A stretch of DNA of 64,000 nt, taken from assembly GCF_001557535.2 (NCBI RefSeq), contig NZ_CP014306.1, forward strand, positions 558,001 through 622,000, given 5' to 3'. A program made the position numbers and the translations under genes. Under the pieces are notes generated by a model. That model saw nothing but the letters and a program-made list of their open reading frames with translations, had not been told where the DNA came from and searched no databases. Positions within the stretch are counted from its first letter, which is position 1. Each line of letters starts with the position of its first letter. The stretch comes from Burkholderia sp. PAMC 26561. GTDB lineage: Bacteria; Pseudomonadota; Gammaproteobacteria; Burkholderiales; Burkholderiaceae. Positions 28,701-35,934 of the stretch are shown here, in pieces.

Positions 28701-30300
28701 GTTCGTCGTCGCCGGGCGAAGTGCCGTGAGCGAGCGCCGTGGCGCTGGTGTCGCGGCCTTTGCTCAAGCCTTCGAGCAATGCGCGCGCTTCTTCAGTAGT
28801 CTGTGGCGCGATGATCGCGCGTTCGCTGAGCCATTGCCGGCTGCGCGCCGCACTGGCCGCGAGCGCGTTCCAGGCTGTGCCTGCGTCGAGCACAGCAAGA
28901 TAGCGCGCGGCAACATCTGCGAGCGCTTCAGGCGAGCGTGCTGTCAGGCACAGCGGCAAAAGCCCGGCATCCTTCGATGCTTCGATTTGCACCGCGTTAC
29001 TCGCAGCGGCGGGGGCCTCCCTCAGCACCACGTGTGCATTCGTTCCGCCGAAGCCAAACGAATTCACGCCCATGACGAGCGGCGTTTTGCTGGTATCCAG
29101 TGAAGTGAATTGCTCAACGACGCGCAACGCGCCGCCCTCGAAGTCGATACGCGGATTCGGCGTCCTGAAGTGAAGCGATGCAGGCACCGCACGATGCTTC
29201 AGGCTGAGGATGGTCTTGAACAGACCGGCCATGCCCGATGCTGTTTCGAGGTGCCCCACATTCGTTTTCACCGATCCGATCAGCAACGGCTTGTCGGCAG
29301 AACGTCCCACCGACGCCGCTTCGACCAGCGCGCGCGCCTCGATGGGGTCTCCCACTGCCGTGCCCGTGCCGTGCGCTTCGAGATAGGCCAGCTCGGTCGG
29401 ATCGATTCCCGCGCGCCGGTACACGCTCTTGAGCAGCGCCGCTTGCGCGGCCGACGTTGGAACGCTGATTCCGCCGCGCGAATGGCCATCCGAATTCACA
29501 GCCGACCCTGCGATGACCGCATGGATCGTGTCGCCGTCCGCGAGTGCGCGATCCAGCGGCTTGAGCAGCACGAATGCGCCGCCTTCGGCACGCACGTAGC
29601 CGTCGCCGTCGGCATCGAATGCGCGGCAGCGGCCGGTGGGCGAAAGCATCGACGCCTTCGAGAAGCCGATAAACGCCGACGGGTGAGTCAGCACGTTGAC
29701 GCCGCCGGCCAGCGCCGTGTCGGCGTCGCCGGCCTGCAGCGCCTGACACGCCTGGTGAAGCGCGACGAGCGACGACGAACATGCGGTATCGATGGACATG
29801 CTCGGCCCGCGCAGGTCGAACACATACGACACGCGATTCGACGCGATGCTGAGCGTCGTGCCCGTTGCCGTGTATGGATCGATGCCGCTTACGTCGTCCA
29901 TGCCGCGATGGCCGTAGTCCGTGTTCGCCACGCCCACGTAGACCGCGCAATTGCGCCCCGCCATCTGACGCGGCGGCAGGCCGGCGTCTTCGAAGGTTTC
30001 CCACGCGAGTTCCAGCAACAGGCGCTGCTGCGGATCCATCTGCGTGGCTTCGCGGCGCGAGATGCCGAAGAAAGCGGCGTCGAAGCCCGCTACGTTGTCG
30101 AGCGCGCCGGCAGCGAACGTGTAGCTCTTGCCCGGCTCGCGCTTCGAGGGGTGCTGGTAGAACTCCGTGCCGAAGCGCTCAGGCGGAATCTGCGTGACAG
30201 CGTCGCGACCTGTGGAGAGCAGTTCCCAGAAGTCGTCGGGATTGGCCACGCCGCCCGGAAACCGGCAGGCCATTCCTATGATTGCGATTGGTTTGGTCAT
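22750..30300 (-). CDS. wcbR: Reducing type I polyketide synthase KS-AT-DH-(MT remnant)-ER-KR-ACP, WcbR-like
   Basis: A single 2516-residue module. The KS (about 1-430) has DTACSSS with Cys174 and His310/His350. The AT (about 535-850) has GHSVGE with Ser627 and YPFHS near 730, closer to malonyl than methylmalonyl specificity. The DH (about 900-1185) has HVVDGNIAFPGAGY with His931 and HPALMDSGF with Asp1103. Residues 1230-1560 look like a degenerate methyltransferase (RLLEIDSPES where a SAM glycine loop is expected). The ER (about 1775-2100) has HGGAGGVGIAAIQLA, the KR (about 2120-2310) has VVGGTGGLG and YSSA with Tyr2269, and the ACP carries GMDSLM with Ser2428. A full reductive set in one module suggests iterative synthesis of a saturated, fatty-acid-like chain. 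No thioesterase or reductase domain is present, so release needs another protein, probably the oxoamine synthase. Both edges are tightly coupled within the capsule operon. Confidence 0.95.
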   Translation of the reverse strand: MTKPIAIIGMACRFPGGVANPDDFWELLSTGRDAVTQIPPERFGTEFYQHPSKREPGKSYTFAAGALDNVAGFDAAFFGISRREATQMDPQQRLLLELAWETFEDAGLPPRQMAGRNCAVYVGVANTDYGHRGMDDVSGIDPYTATGTTLSIASNRVSYVFDLRGPSMSIDTACSSSLVALHQACQALQAGDADTALAGGVNVLTHPSAFIGFSKASMLSPTGRCRAFDADGDGYVRAEGGAFVLLKPLDRALADGDTIHAVIAGSAVNSDGHSRGGISVPTSAAQAALLKSVYRRAGIDPTELAYLEAHGTGTAVGDPIEARALVEAASVGRSADKPLLIGSVKTNVGHLETASGMAGLFKTILSLKHRAVPASLHFRTPNPRIDFEGGALRVVEQFTSLDTSKTPLVMGVNSFGFGGTNAHVVLREAPAAASNAVQIEASKDAGLLPLCLTARSPEALADVAARYLAVLDAGTAWNALAASAARSRQWLSERAIIAPQTTEEARALLEGLSKGRDTSATALAHGTSPGDDERLALVFSGNGAQWVDMGKRLIDEEPVFRAALEEVNALWCADGSASLVEVMRAGATAQWLDATENAQPLLFAIQVGIVRVIEARGVLYDACLGHSVGEIAAAWASGALTLAQAVRVIKVRSRAQGLTRGLGRMAAVGLSEIAIRTRIAELSLGASVEIAGVNSPQAVTLAGSPAALKTLEDALRDSGAFFQMLNLDYPFHSSHMDRIQAEVTEGLADLAPKEATRQFVSTVTGSDFPGSQLDADYWWRNIREPVRFGDAIAHLARAGIRIFLEVGPHSVLRHYVKQTCDDLELPGRALITLKRHHDTAQVLHHALYNALANGARADLDRFAPVGQTSHLVALPGYPWQREHFWQGPTAEAYDLVNRRREHPLLGYRLRDQALAWENDIDPDRLPMLADHVVDGNIAFPGAGYVEMALAAARAFFGTESCAVENVDIRVPVVFRAQQSKLLRLSIDRRTAAFSIESRDRMSEAAWTLNVAGRLLSGGPDVSVAAAVPRAELERILTLPPTDGALLYEQAAQIGLAYGPAFHWIRNVRIADDNLALAEVAMPPVCEISACRPDGYTFHPALMDSGFHPLFALLAAAETEGVAEHAAYVPVQLGRIDFIGGETVKYVLARIDRRSPHSLVASFEFADENGGIVARLTACRFRRVDLGARRASVPARFTYVLDAKPLPRDIHARTLPASAALVGKALLSRGEDAQEEASRRTTHLTEILPLLDVLASAYALRALDELNVFSQPALPLCAHPALLARLAEILVEDGLANWSDSGQLIRDDAACASLPPTDALWRELLAQSPSHVAELTLLAHCGSALSAVLRGEKSGVEILPAARSSLVEHFFEGSPTWSYVNKLVGECVSAAVDAWKQPRRLRLLEIDSPESEVLQPLGMHLPLSRVDCTIAGTDEQLSAFDTSAHPAVHTVVLELGARPKLGNGEPHQYDVVVASHALASQSDPRAFIDALRGWLSPGALIVITEARRSRFSDIVFSLDAGESAKRAWLSASDIANLLQHAGFEDVLQHVEQGLELEGTPSLIVARQPSAPAMPVAQHSHVKQSWAVLTAGSSSAFGTAVAAQLDTDGQDAKYAALSAVSALNSDNVVFVAPDTSPDDIMQAQRELALALARLVRLVTRDSRASKPKLWIVTRGGAPMLLPSEAQAAALHPEQATLWGLGRVLANEHPELSCRLVDVHPACANAAVILANELLAADAEEEVLLNQTGRYVPRMLPASSAALRQAARLPALAARTEAVLGFGTPGSLRNLEWFALPDRELAADEVEIEPVATGLNFRDVMYAMGLLSDEAVENGFAGATIGMELSGRIVRVGREIGAFKPGDAVLGFAPASFASRVRTRVVAIAHKPERMTFEEAATIPTTFFTAWYALCELARLRPGERVLIHGGAGGVGIAAIQLARHFGAQVFATAGSREKREFVRLLGADHVLDSRSLFFADEIRELTGGAGVDIVLNSLAGEAMVRSIDTLRPFGRFLELGKRDFYENSRIGLRPFRNNISYFGIDADQLMTVLPELTARLFADVMKLFADGVLHPLPYRAFPAERVEDAFRHMQQARQIGKVLVTYSGGTPAPANSGVIKETLRLDASAAYLVVGGTGGLGFATARWMVQRGARHLTLASRSGALSTALADELRTWDGVQVHLATCDITNSAAVNKLIQDIDARSLPLKGIVHSAMVIDDGLIHNLDDARFNAVLAPKVAGAWNLHRATLAHELDMFIVYSSATTFLGNPGQGSYVAANAFLEALVGQRRQAGLAGTVMAWGPVDDVGFLARNEETREALQARVGGLSITSNEALAALEQALLDNRSGEAVLRLDWNAVARGMPAADAQRYAELHTRGAVEATRESGAHIRGLSRADALWFAEETLQSQIARILHMSPEKIGKDKSLADMGMDSLMGMELGMAVEESFGVKFSVMALAEGATVVSLARRIVDSIMSGDGEGAPQEPHDEVAAMATRHGFEEEANALKQEEAIADAPGTAGSH

Positions 30301-30350
30301 ATATTTTTTTTCAGCCCCGCGAGACTGGGGAACGGCTTTTCATTGTTCAG

Positions 30351-31874
30351 TTAGCGCGCCGACACGACGCCGTGCATCTCTTCCACCAGTTCAACGAGAG
30401 CCGGTCCAAGCCGCGCCGCACTCAACGGCTTGCTTGACGGCTTGCTGGTTCGTTGCTCCGTGCGGGTGCCGTGGCTGCGCCAAATGAAGTAATCGCTAGT
30501 GAGTTGGGGTTGGTTCAACGAATCGAAAATCTTTGGCAGCGCTGGAACGTGATCGCCGTAAAAACACACGATGCTTTCACGTGGCCGTTGCGCAAGCGCC
30601 TGCATGAGGCGGCCGATCATAACGTCTGCGTTCGAAAGGTGCCGGAGATAAGCCGTCAAATCATTCCAGCGCGGATCTTCACCTTGGGAGTGGTACCGCG
30701 CGGCTTCGCCTGGGTTCACGTCTTCCAGATGCAGCGGACCGTGGTTTTCCATGGTCATCGCCATGACAAATGCCGGCTGGTCGCCGGCAGTATCGAGCGC
30801 TTCGAGAATGGCGTCCGCCACCGCCGCGTCCGCCACGTGAGGACCCGCGCGTGGCGCTGTATCGAACGCGCCGATGTCCGTGAAGGTGTCGAAATGCATC
30901 AGCGGAAAAACGCGCGCCCGACCAAAGAAGTCGGCGAAATACGGGTGGATGGCGCGTGTCACGTAACCTGCGCGTTTGAACCATGCGGCCATTGTCGTGC
31001 ATTGCGACCGTACAAACGCATAGGGATAAAAACGCGCATATCCGAGCTGCGCCTCGTTAAGCCCGGTCAGTACCGCGAACTCCGTGCGCATGGTATTCGC
31101 GCCCCACGCCGGCACGGTCAGCTCGCCGTATTGCTCGGACTGGTGGCAGGCTATGTCGAAGTGTTTGAGCAGCGATGAATCGACCGAATTCCCCAAGCGC
31201 CGGGCATCGAAGAACGACTCGCTTTGAATCACGATGATATCGGGACCGGCGAGCCGCGACGCTGTGCGGGCGAAAGGGCCGGTCGCGAGCGCACTGCGCA
31301 GGAGACGAGCGGTCGCGGGTCGAAGCCCGTTGGACAGGTACGCAACGAACGTTGATAAAAAGCCATGACGCCGCTGATCGCTCTCGGGCAGCAGGGACAA
31401 GTCGAGACGCGAGGACAGCCGCACTACCGCTGCGAAACTCAACAGGACGACAATTGCCAACGAAACGTCGGAATGGCGTGGCGGCTTCGGACCAAAGATA
31501 AACGCAGCGACAAAAAGCGCCGCGCCAATAGCAATGGCGACGACCTTCCCCGCGCTGAGAAACGGGAGATACAAACGTGGATGCGCGAAAAGCTGGCTAA
31601 AGAGGCTCAGGTCCGTGAAGACGAACGGCTCGCGCAAGGATTCGTGCTTTGCGTTGCTGACAATCGCCAGCAGCGCAACCAGTGATGCGGTCACAAGCGC
31701 GGCGAATCCAGGGCGTGCACTCGCCAGAAGAACCACCGAAAAGACGCAGGCCAACGCGGCCACGCCGATGCCCATCGCACGCCACGACCTTCTCCACGAC
31801 CCACGCGGCAACGCCACGGCTTCTGCCATGCACGAACCGATCAGCGAGACGAGGAACCACAGCGAGACAGTCAC
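30351..31874 (-). CDS. wcbQ: Membrane sulfatase-fold phosphoglycerol transferase-like protein, WcbQ-like
   Basis: A 507-residue protein with about five N-terminal membrane helices (to about residue 165) and an extracytoplasmic alkaline-phosphatase/sulfatase-fold domain like those of LtaS, MdoB/OpgB and EptA. The nucleophile region is GANTMRTEF. Metal-binding segments are IVIQSESFFD, AMTMENHGPLH and CFYGDHVPALP. Such enzymes transfer phosphoglycerol, phosphoethanolamine or related groups from lipids to glycans. Here it could decorate the capsule or its lipid; the exact group is unknown. The start is a GTG at 31874 with GAGGGG upstream. It begins 3 bp after the reductase gene ends and ends 50 bp before the PKS starts. 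Confidence 0.87.
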   Translation of the reverse strand: MTVSLWFLVSLIGSCMAEAVALPRGSWRRSWRAMGIGVAALACVFSVVLLASARPGFAALVTASLVALLAIVSNAKHESLREPFVFTDLSLFSQLFAHPRLYLPFLSAGKVVAIAIGAALFVAAFIFGPKPPRHSDVSLAIVVLLSFAAVVRLSSRLDLSLLPESDQRRHGFLSTFVAYLSNGLRPATARLLRSALATGPFARTASRLAGPDIIVIQSESFFDARRLGNSVDSSLLKHFDIACHQSEQYGELTVPAWGANTMRTEFAVLTGLNEAQLGYARFYPYAFVRSQCTTMAAWFKRAGYVTRAIHPYFADFFGRARVFPLMHFDTFTDIGAFDTAPRAGPHVADAAVADAILEALDTAGDQPAFVMAMTMENHGPLHLEDVNPGEAARYHSQGEDPRWNDLTAYLRHLSNADVMIGRLMQALAQRPRESIVCFYGDHVPALPKIFDSLNQPQLTSDYFIWRSHGTRTEQRTSKPSSKPLSAARLGPALVELVEEMHGVVSAR

Positions 31875-31877
31875 GTA

Positions 31878-32663
31878 TCAACGCCCCTCGCGCGGCAGGT
31901 ACGACATCGAGGCAAGAATACCGTCGGCAAGCCGCGCCGGAAGGAAGCGTAAAAGACTGATGCCCAATGCCAGCAAACCGGGAAAAGCAATTTCGCGCCG
32001 ATTCGCACGCAGTCCGCGACGAATGAAGCGCGCTGCTTTCTCGGCGGTCCAGAGAAAAGGTTTGTTGCCCGGAAACATATCGCTCATTGCCGTCTTCACG
32101 AATCCCGGCAACACAATATTCAGCGCGATTCCCTCGCGGGCAAGAAGCGGACGTACTGATTCCCCGTACGCTTTCAGTGCTGATTTGCTCGCGCAATAGG
32201 CGGGCGAAATCGCCATGCCGTGCAACGCCGCCAGCGAGCTGACGATGGCAATCTGCCCGCGCCGGCGCATGCGCATGCGATCGACCACCGGCAACACCGC
32301 GTGCATTGCGCCGAAGAAGTTGGTGTCCATGACCGACGTTGTCCGCGCCAGATCTTCCCATTCCGAAGACGAAGCCAACGTGCTCGCAATACCCGCATTG
32401 GCGATCAACAAGTCGATGGGATGGGCGGCGTCGAACTCATGCAGCCAGGTTTGCATGGCGTCGGCGTTGCGGACATCGAGGGCTGCAGTGATGACTTTTG
32501 CGCCCGCCTGGCGACATTGCTGCGCGCATGCTTCCAGGCGCCCGACATCGCGGCCGATGAGTCCGAGCACGGTTCCGGGCGCCGCGTACGCGCAGGCAAG
32601 CGCGGCACCGAGACCCGCGCTTGCACCCGTCACGACGATGTGTCGCGGCGCGGCATCAGCCAT
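31878..32663 (-). CDS. wcbP: Short-chain dehydrogenase/reductase, WcbP-like
   Basis: A 261-residue classical SDR. The NAD(P) motif is VTGASAGLGAALACAY, the NAG motif IANAG, and the catalytic Ser and YxxxK are in SSLAALHGMAISPAYCASK. A hydrophobic C-terminal segment (FPGLLALGISLLRFLPARLA) suggests membrane association, as in 3-ketodihydrosphingosine reductases. In this operon a likely job is reduction of the ketone made by the oxoamine synthase, but reduction of a sugar precursor is also possible. It overlaps the KpsS-like gene by 8 bp. Confidence 0.88.
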   Translation of the reverse strand: MADAAPRHIVVTGASAGLGAALACAYAAPGTVLGLIGRDVGRLEACAQQCRQAGAKVITAALDVRNADAMQTWLHEFDAAHPIDLLIANAGIASTLASSSEWEDLARTTSVMDTNFFGAMHAVLPVVDRMRMRRRGQIAIVSSLAALHGMAISPAYCASKSALKAYGESVRPLLAREGIALNIVLPGFVKTAMSDMFPGNKPFLWTAEKAARFIRRGLRANRREIAFPGLLALGISLLRFLPARLADGILASMSYLPREGR

Positions 32664-33921
32664 ACAAACGCTCGCGCTCAGGCACGTGTAGGGGAACGGG
32701 TACAGGTTCGATCACACGTCCGAGCGGTGAGGCTTCGAGTCGCTGCACCGCGCCTGCTGTTGCCATCGCGATGCCGGTCTTCGTGTAGAAGTCGCCGTTG
32801 ATCTGGGTGTGGTGAATGACGTAATCGAGGAACGCGTAGTAGAGGCCCATGTCCGGGCCTTCGCCGTGAAGCCAGAAATCGTCGATGCTGCCCTGCCACG
32901 TCATGCCGGGCATGTCGTAGATCGCCGTGCCAAGCGCGATCAAGGGCCGGCGATGGTGGACAGCCGACAAACCGACGGTGCTGTTCACCACGACCACGCC
33001 TTTCGCGTGATCGAGCAAAGTGGGCAGATGGCCGGCTTCGATGTACATCAGCCGATCCTGCATGCCGAGCGTTCGGGCGAGGTCCTGCGAATATCGGCGA
33101 TAGTCGACAATGCCGGTGTCCAGCGGATGATTCTTGATGACGAGCAGCGCATCGCTTAGGGCGTGCGCTGCAAACGAGCGCATTACCTTTTCGATGGCTT
33201 CGCGGATGGAATTGAACGGCGAATGCTCGACGATCTGGGAGTCGGAGTTTAGTTGGAGCGGGAAGACGTAGTACTTCTTTTTCTGCCCAAGCACGGTTCC
33301 CGTTACTCGGGCGGCTTCGCGGTTATGAAGTTTTTGGTATGAGAACCGCTTTGCCAATCCGAAATATTCCTTCATACCATTATGCGGACGATGACTTTCG
33401 TAATTCGGAAAACGGGAAGCGTATAGGGTGTTTGCCGCGCGATAACGAATGTCGTGCCAAGCGCGTTCGTAAAGGCTGTAACCAGTGGGGTGGCAAGGAG
33501 GCGGTGGTGTCAGGCCACGATGATCGAGATACCGGGCGGGATCGCGCGGGAGTTGCGAGCGGCCGTTTACTCCGGGGCTTTCGAGGGTGATCCAATGCGG
33601 GCGGACGTAGCCTTCTTCGAAAACGTGAACGTTGACGCCATTGCGCCTGGCGATTGGATGCACTGGCATGTGAATGGCCCGACAGTCGCCGAATAGAAGA
33701 ATATCGGTAAATGCGCCCGGTTTTAACAAGTCGCCATACCACGCCGATAAACCGCTCGCATTATCGACGTAATTTAGCGCTCGGAAGTTTTCAGAATAGA
33801 GGGCATCGCCGCCACAATAATTGACGGACTGCACCGAATGTCCCCGCTCCAACAACGCGCGCGAAAGTCGACTAAAAAATGGTGAAGCCGTGCCCTGAAG
33901 GACAAGGATCGATCGCGGCAT
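32656..33921 (-). CDS. wcbO: KpsS-type beta-Kdo transferase for capsule linker, WcbO-like
   Basis: A 421-residue single-domain member of the KpsS/LipB capsule family. KpsS adds the first beta-Kdo to (lyso)phosphatidylglycerol on the cytoplasmic face, starting the linker of ABC-exported capsules. Family landmarks are VFEEGYVRPHWITLE near residue 100, YYVFPLQLNSDSQI near 240, VIKNHPLD near 287 with the HP motif, and VVVVNSTVGLSAVHHRRPLI near 330. It is the first gene of the leftward operon, and its promoter must lie in the 822-bp divergent region. Together with KpsC at 47589 it implies a poly-Kdo linker. Confidence 0.92.
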   Translation of the reverse strand: MPRSILVLQGTASPFFSRLSRALLERGHSVQSVNYCGGDALYSENFRALNYVDNASGLSAWYGDLLKPGAFTDILLFGDCRAIHMPVHPIARRNGVNVHVFEEGYVRPHWITLESPGVNGRSQLPRDPARYLDHRGLTPPPPCHPTGYSLYERAWHDIRYRAANTLYASRFPNYESHRPHNGMKEYFGLAKRFSYQKLHNREAARVTGTVLGQKKKYYVFPLQLNSDSQIVEHSPFNSIREAIEKVMRSFAAHALSDALLVIKNHPLDTGIVDYRRYSQDLARTLGMQDRLMYIEAGHLPTLLDHAKGVVVVNSTVGLSAVHHRRPLIALGTAIYDMPGMTWQGSIDDFWLHGEGPDMGLYYAFLDYVIHHTQINGDFYTKTGIAMATAGAVQRLEASPLGRVIEPVPVPLHVPERERLYG

Positions 33922-34743
33922 GGAAGGTCGCTAAATAGCTAATAGCAATGGAAAAATCTCAACATCCGGCGAGAAATTTTTAGCTCGAATTTAAAAAAGA
34001 CCACATCTTCGCAGTCTACAATAAAATCGACATAGTCCGGACAACAATTGCCAAACTAAGGTACTTCCAACCGTCAAGCCCAAAGCTAAGGCGTTCATTC
34101 CACCGCGCAAAACAGCTGTGCCTTCAACAGTTTACAGAATTCGAGAAGCCCATGGCGCCCAAGTCGTTGCAAAGCAACGCCGCTTTCTATTGTTAAAACG
34201 ATCAGCTAATCCGCGTCACGAAACCGAACTTACGAAGCAGTTTTTCAGGGACGTCTTCAGGAATACCATGACGGCGCGGGTTGCAGCAACAACGACGCAT
34301 AGCTCGGATGCGCTCATACATGAACACGACCACCTTCGCATGCCGGTGTGCCTTAGCTGAGCCCTAATGAATTCGCGGTGCTTGGCTCAAATTAAATCTT
34401 CAACAAGTTCTTGTAGCAGTGCGTCTAGCGTCGATTTCGTATATAGGTGAAGTCACCCGCGAATCACAGATCGCCTCGCTGCCCTGAAGGTCCGGATCCT
34501 GATTGCTCCCAACCTATGCGAACCACATGGCCCGCGCGGGCAGATCAAGACCATCGCAAACTGCATTGATAGCCAAGAATGTCAATAAATATTTTTCGAA
34601 AACAACCGTCGACTTTTGTCCCTGCAAGGCTAATTGGGTTTCGCAGTAGCAATAAGACAACTTAAGAAATTGTGAAGATGCAAATTGATTCTGCATCGTG
34701 AGACAATCGCCGCCAGCCATAGGATGACCGGATCATTTAGTAA
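33922..34743. other. Divergent promoter region of the two capsule operons
   Basis: This is about 820 bp of AT-richer DNA between wcbO and the Wza-like gene, which are transcribed away from each other. An 80-codon frame at 34118-34360 lacks a ribosome binding site and family features. No JUMPstart/ops (GGCGGTAG) element was seen. At 34697-34707 the 11-mer CGTGAGACAAT recurs in inverted orientation at 46329-46339, in front of the degenerate wza copy. Confidence 0.6.
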
Positions 34744-35922
34744 ATGCAAAAATTAACGCGCAACATATTGGCCATGATTGTCGGTAGTGTAATTGGGCTT
34801 GCCGGCTGTTCCGCAGTTCCCACCTCCGGGCCGAGCCGGGCAAAAGTCAACGACGCGGGTGCCTCAAATAATCTGCAAGGCATTCAGATCGTAGAAGTGA
34901 CAGACGCTGTGGCGCGCGACCTGTTTGCCGAGCGCAGCAATACCGATTTTAGTAAGACGTTGGGTGACGACACGCTTTTTCGCCAGCAACTCGGTGTGGG
35001 CGATGCAGTGGATATATCGATTTGGGAGGCTCCCCCTGCCACACTGTTTGGCGACGGACTGGCCGGTGGCGGCGTGACAAGTGGAGCGGGAGGATCGGGC
35101 GGCGCGCGCGTTACAACACTACCGGTCCAGGTGGTGAACGGCAGTGGACAAATCAGTGTGCCCTTTATTGGCACAGTAAAAGCGGCGGGCCGTACTCCAA
35201 CGCAGTTGCAAGACGATATTGTCGAGCGCTTGAAGAACCTTGCACATAAACCACAGGTGCTGGTGCGCCTCGATAAGAACGATACTTCTTACGTGACCGT
35301 GGTGGGAGATGTGACGAACAGCACGCGAATGGAGTTGAGCGCGCGCGGCGAACGCCTGCTTGATGCATTGGCTACAGCAGGTGGGGCACGCGATCCAATT
35401 GACAAGGTCACACTTCAAGTGACACGGGGTAACACGGTGGCCTCACTACCGCTACAGGTTGTCATCCGAAATCCGCGCGAGAATATTCCGCTCCATGCTG
35501 GAGACGTGGTAACGGCCCTGTTCCAGCCGTATAGCTTTACCGTGCTGGGAGCGACCGGCAAGAACGACGAGATCAATTTCGAAGCACAGGGCATTACGCT
35601 CGCGCAGGCTCTGGCTCGCTCGGGGGGGCTGCAGGATTCCCGTTCGGATGCGCAAGGCGTATTCGTGTTCCGGCTGGAGCGAGCCAATGCACTCAATTGG
35701 CCGAACCAACCGATCCGAACCACAGCCGATGGCAAAGTGCCGGTTATTTACCGGATCAATCTGCGAGACCCGAATTCATTCTTCGTCGCTCAGAGTTTCA
35801 TGATGGACAACCGGGACCTGTTGTATGTGTCGAATGCTCCAGTCACGGAAATTCAGAAGGTCCTAAATCTCGTTTTCTCAGTCGCGTATCCGGTCGTGAC
35901 CGGCGTGCAGACGTTCAAATAG
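34744..35922 (+). CDS. wcbC: Wza/KpsD-type outer-membrane polysaccharide export lipoprotein
   Basis: A 392-residue lipoprotein of the OPX family, which forms the outer-membrane exit channel for capsule. The signal peptide (MQKLTRNILAMIVGSVIGLAGC) has its lipidated Cys at residue 22. The poly-export domain begins RQQLGVGDAVDISIWEAP and includes VPFIGTVKAAGRTPTQLQDD. Two SLBB domains follow (YVTVVGDVTNSTRMEL and SFTVLGATGKNDEINFEAQ). The C-terminus lacks an obvious extra helix. It heads the rightward glycosyltransferase operon, where base composition is lower in GC than in the flanks. A degenerate paralogue lies at 46011-46295. Confidence 0.93.
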   Translation: MQKLTRNILAMIVGSVIGLAGCSAVPTSGPSRAKVNDAGASNNLQGIQIVEVTDAVARDLFAERSNTDFSKTLGDDTLFRQQLGVGDAVDISIWEAPPATLFGDGLAGGGVTSGAGGSGGARVTTLPVQVVNGSGQISVPFIGTVKAAGRTPTQLQDDIVERLKNLAHKPQVLVRLDKNDTSYVTVVGDVTNSTRMELSARGERLLDALATAGGARDPIDKVTLQVTRGNTVASLPLQVVIRNPRENIPLHAGDVVTALFQPYSFTVLGATGKNDEINFEAQGITLAQALARSGGLQDSRSDAQGVFVFRLERANALNWPNQPIRTTADGKVPVIYRINLRDPNSFFVAQSFMMDNRDLLYVSNAPVTEIQKVLNLVFSVAYPVVTGVQTFK

Positions 35923-35934
35923 GCGCTTGAGACC

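Noticed and set aside
29110..30354. 414-codon plus-strand open frame
   Set aside because: It is antisense to the PKS ketosynthase domain, which is unmistakable on the other strand.
34118..34360. 80-codon frame in the divergent capsule promoter region
   Set aside because: It has no ribosome binding site, no family and no coding-like composition; it is more likely leader DNA.
33922..34743. Search for a JUMPstart/ops element controlling the capsule operons
   Set aside because: No GGCGGTAG-like sequence was found in this interval.
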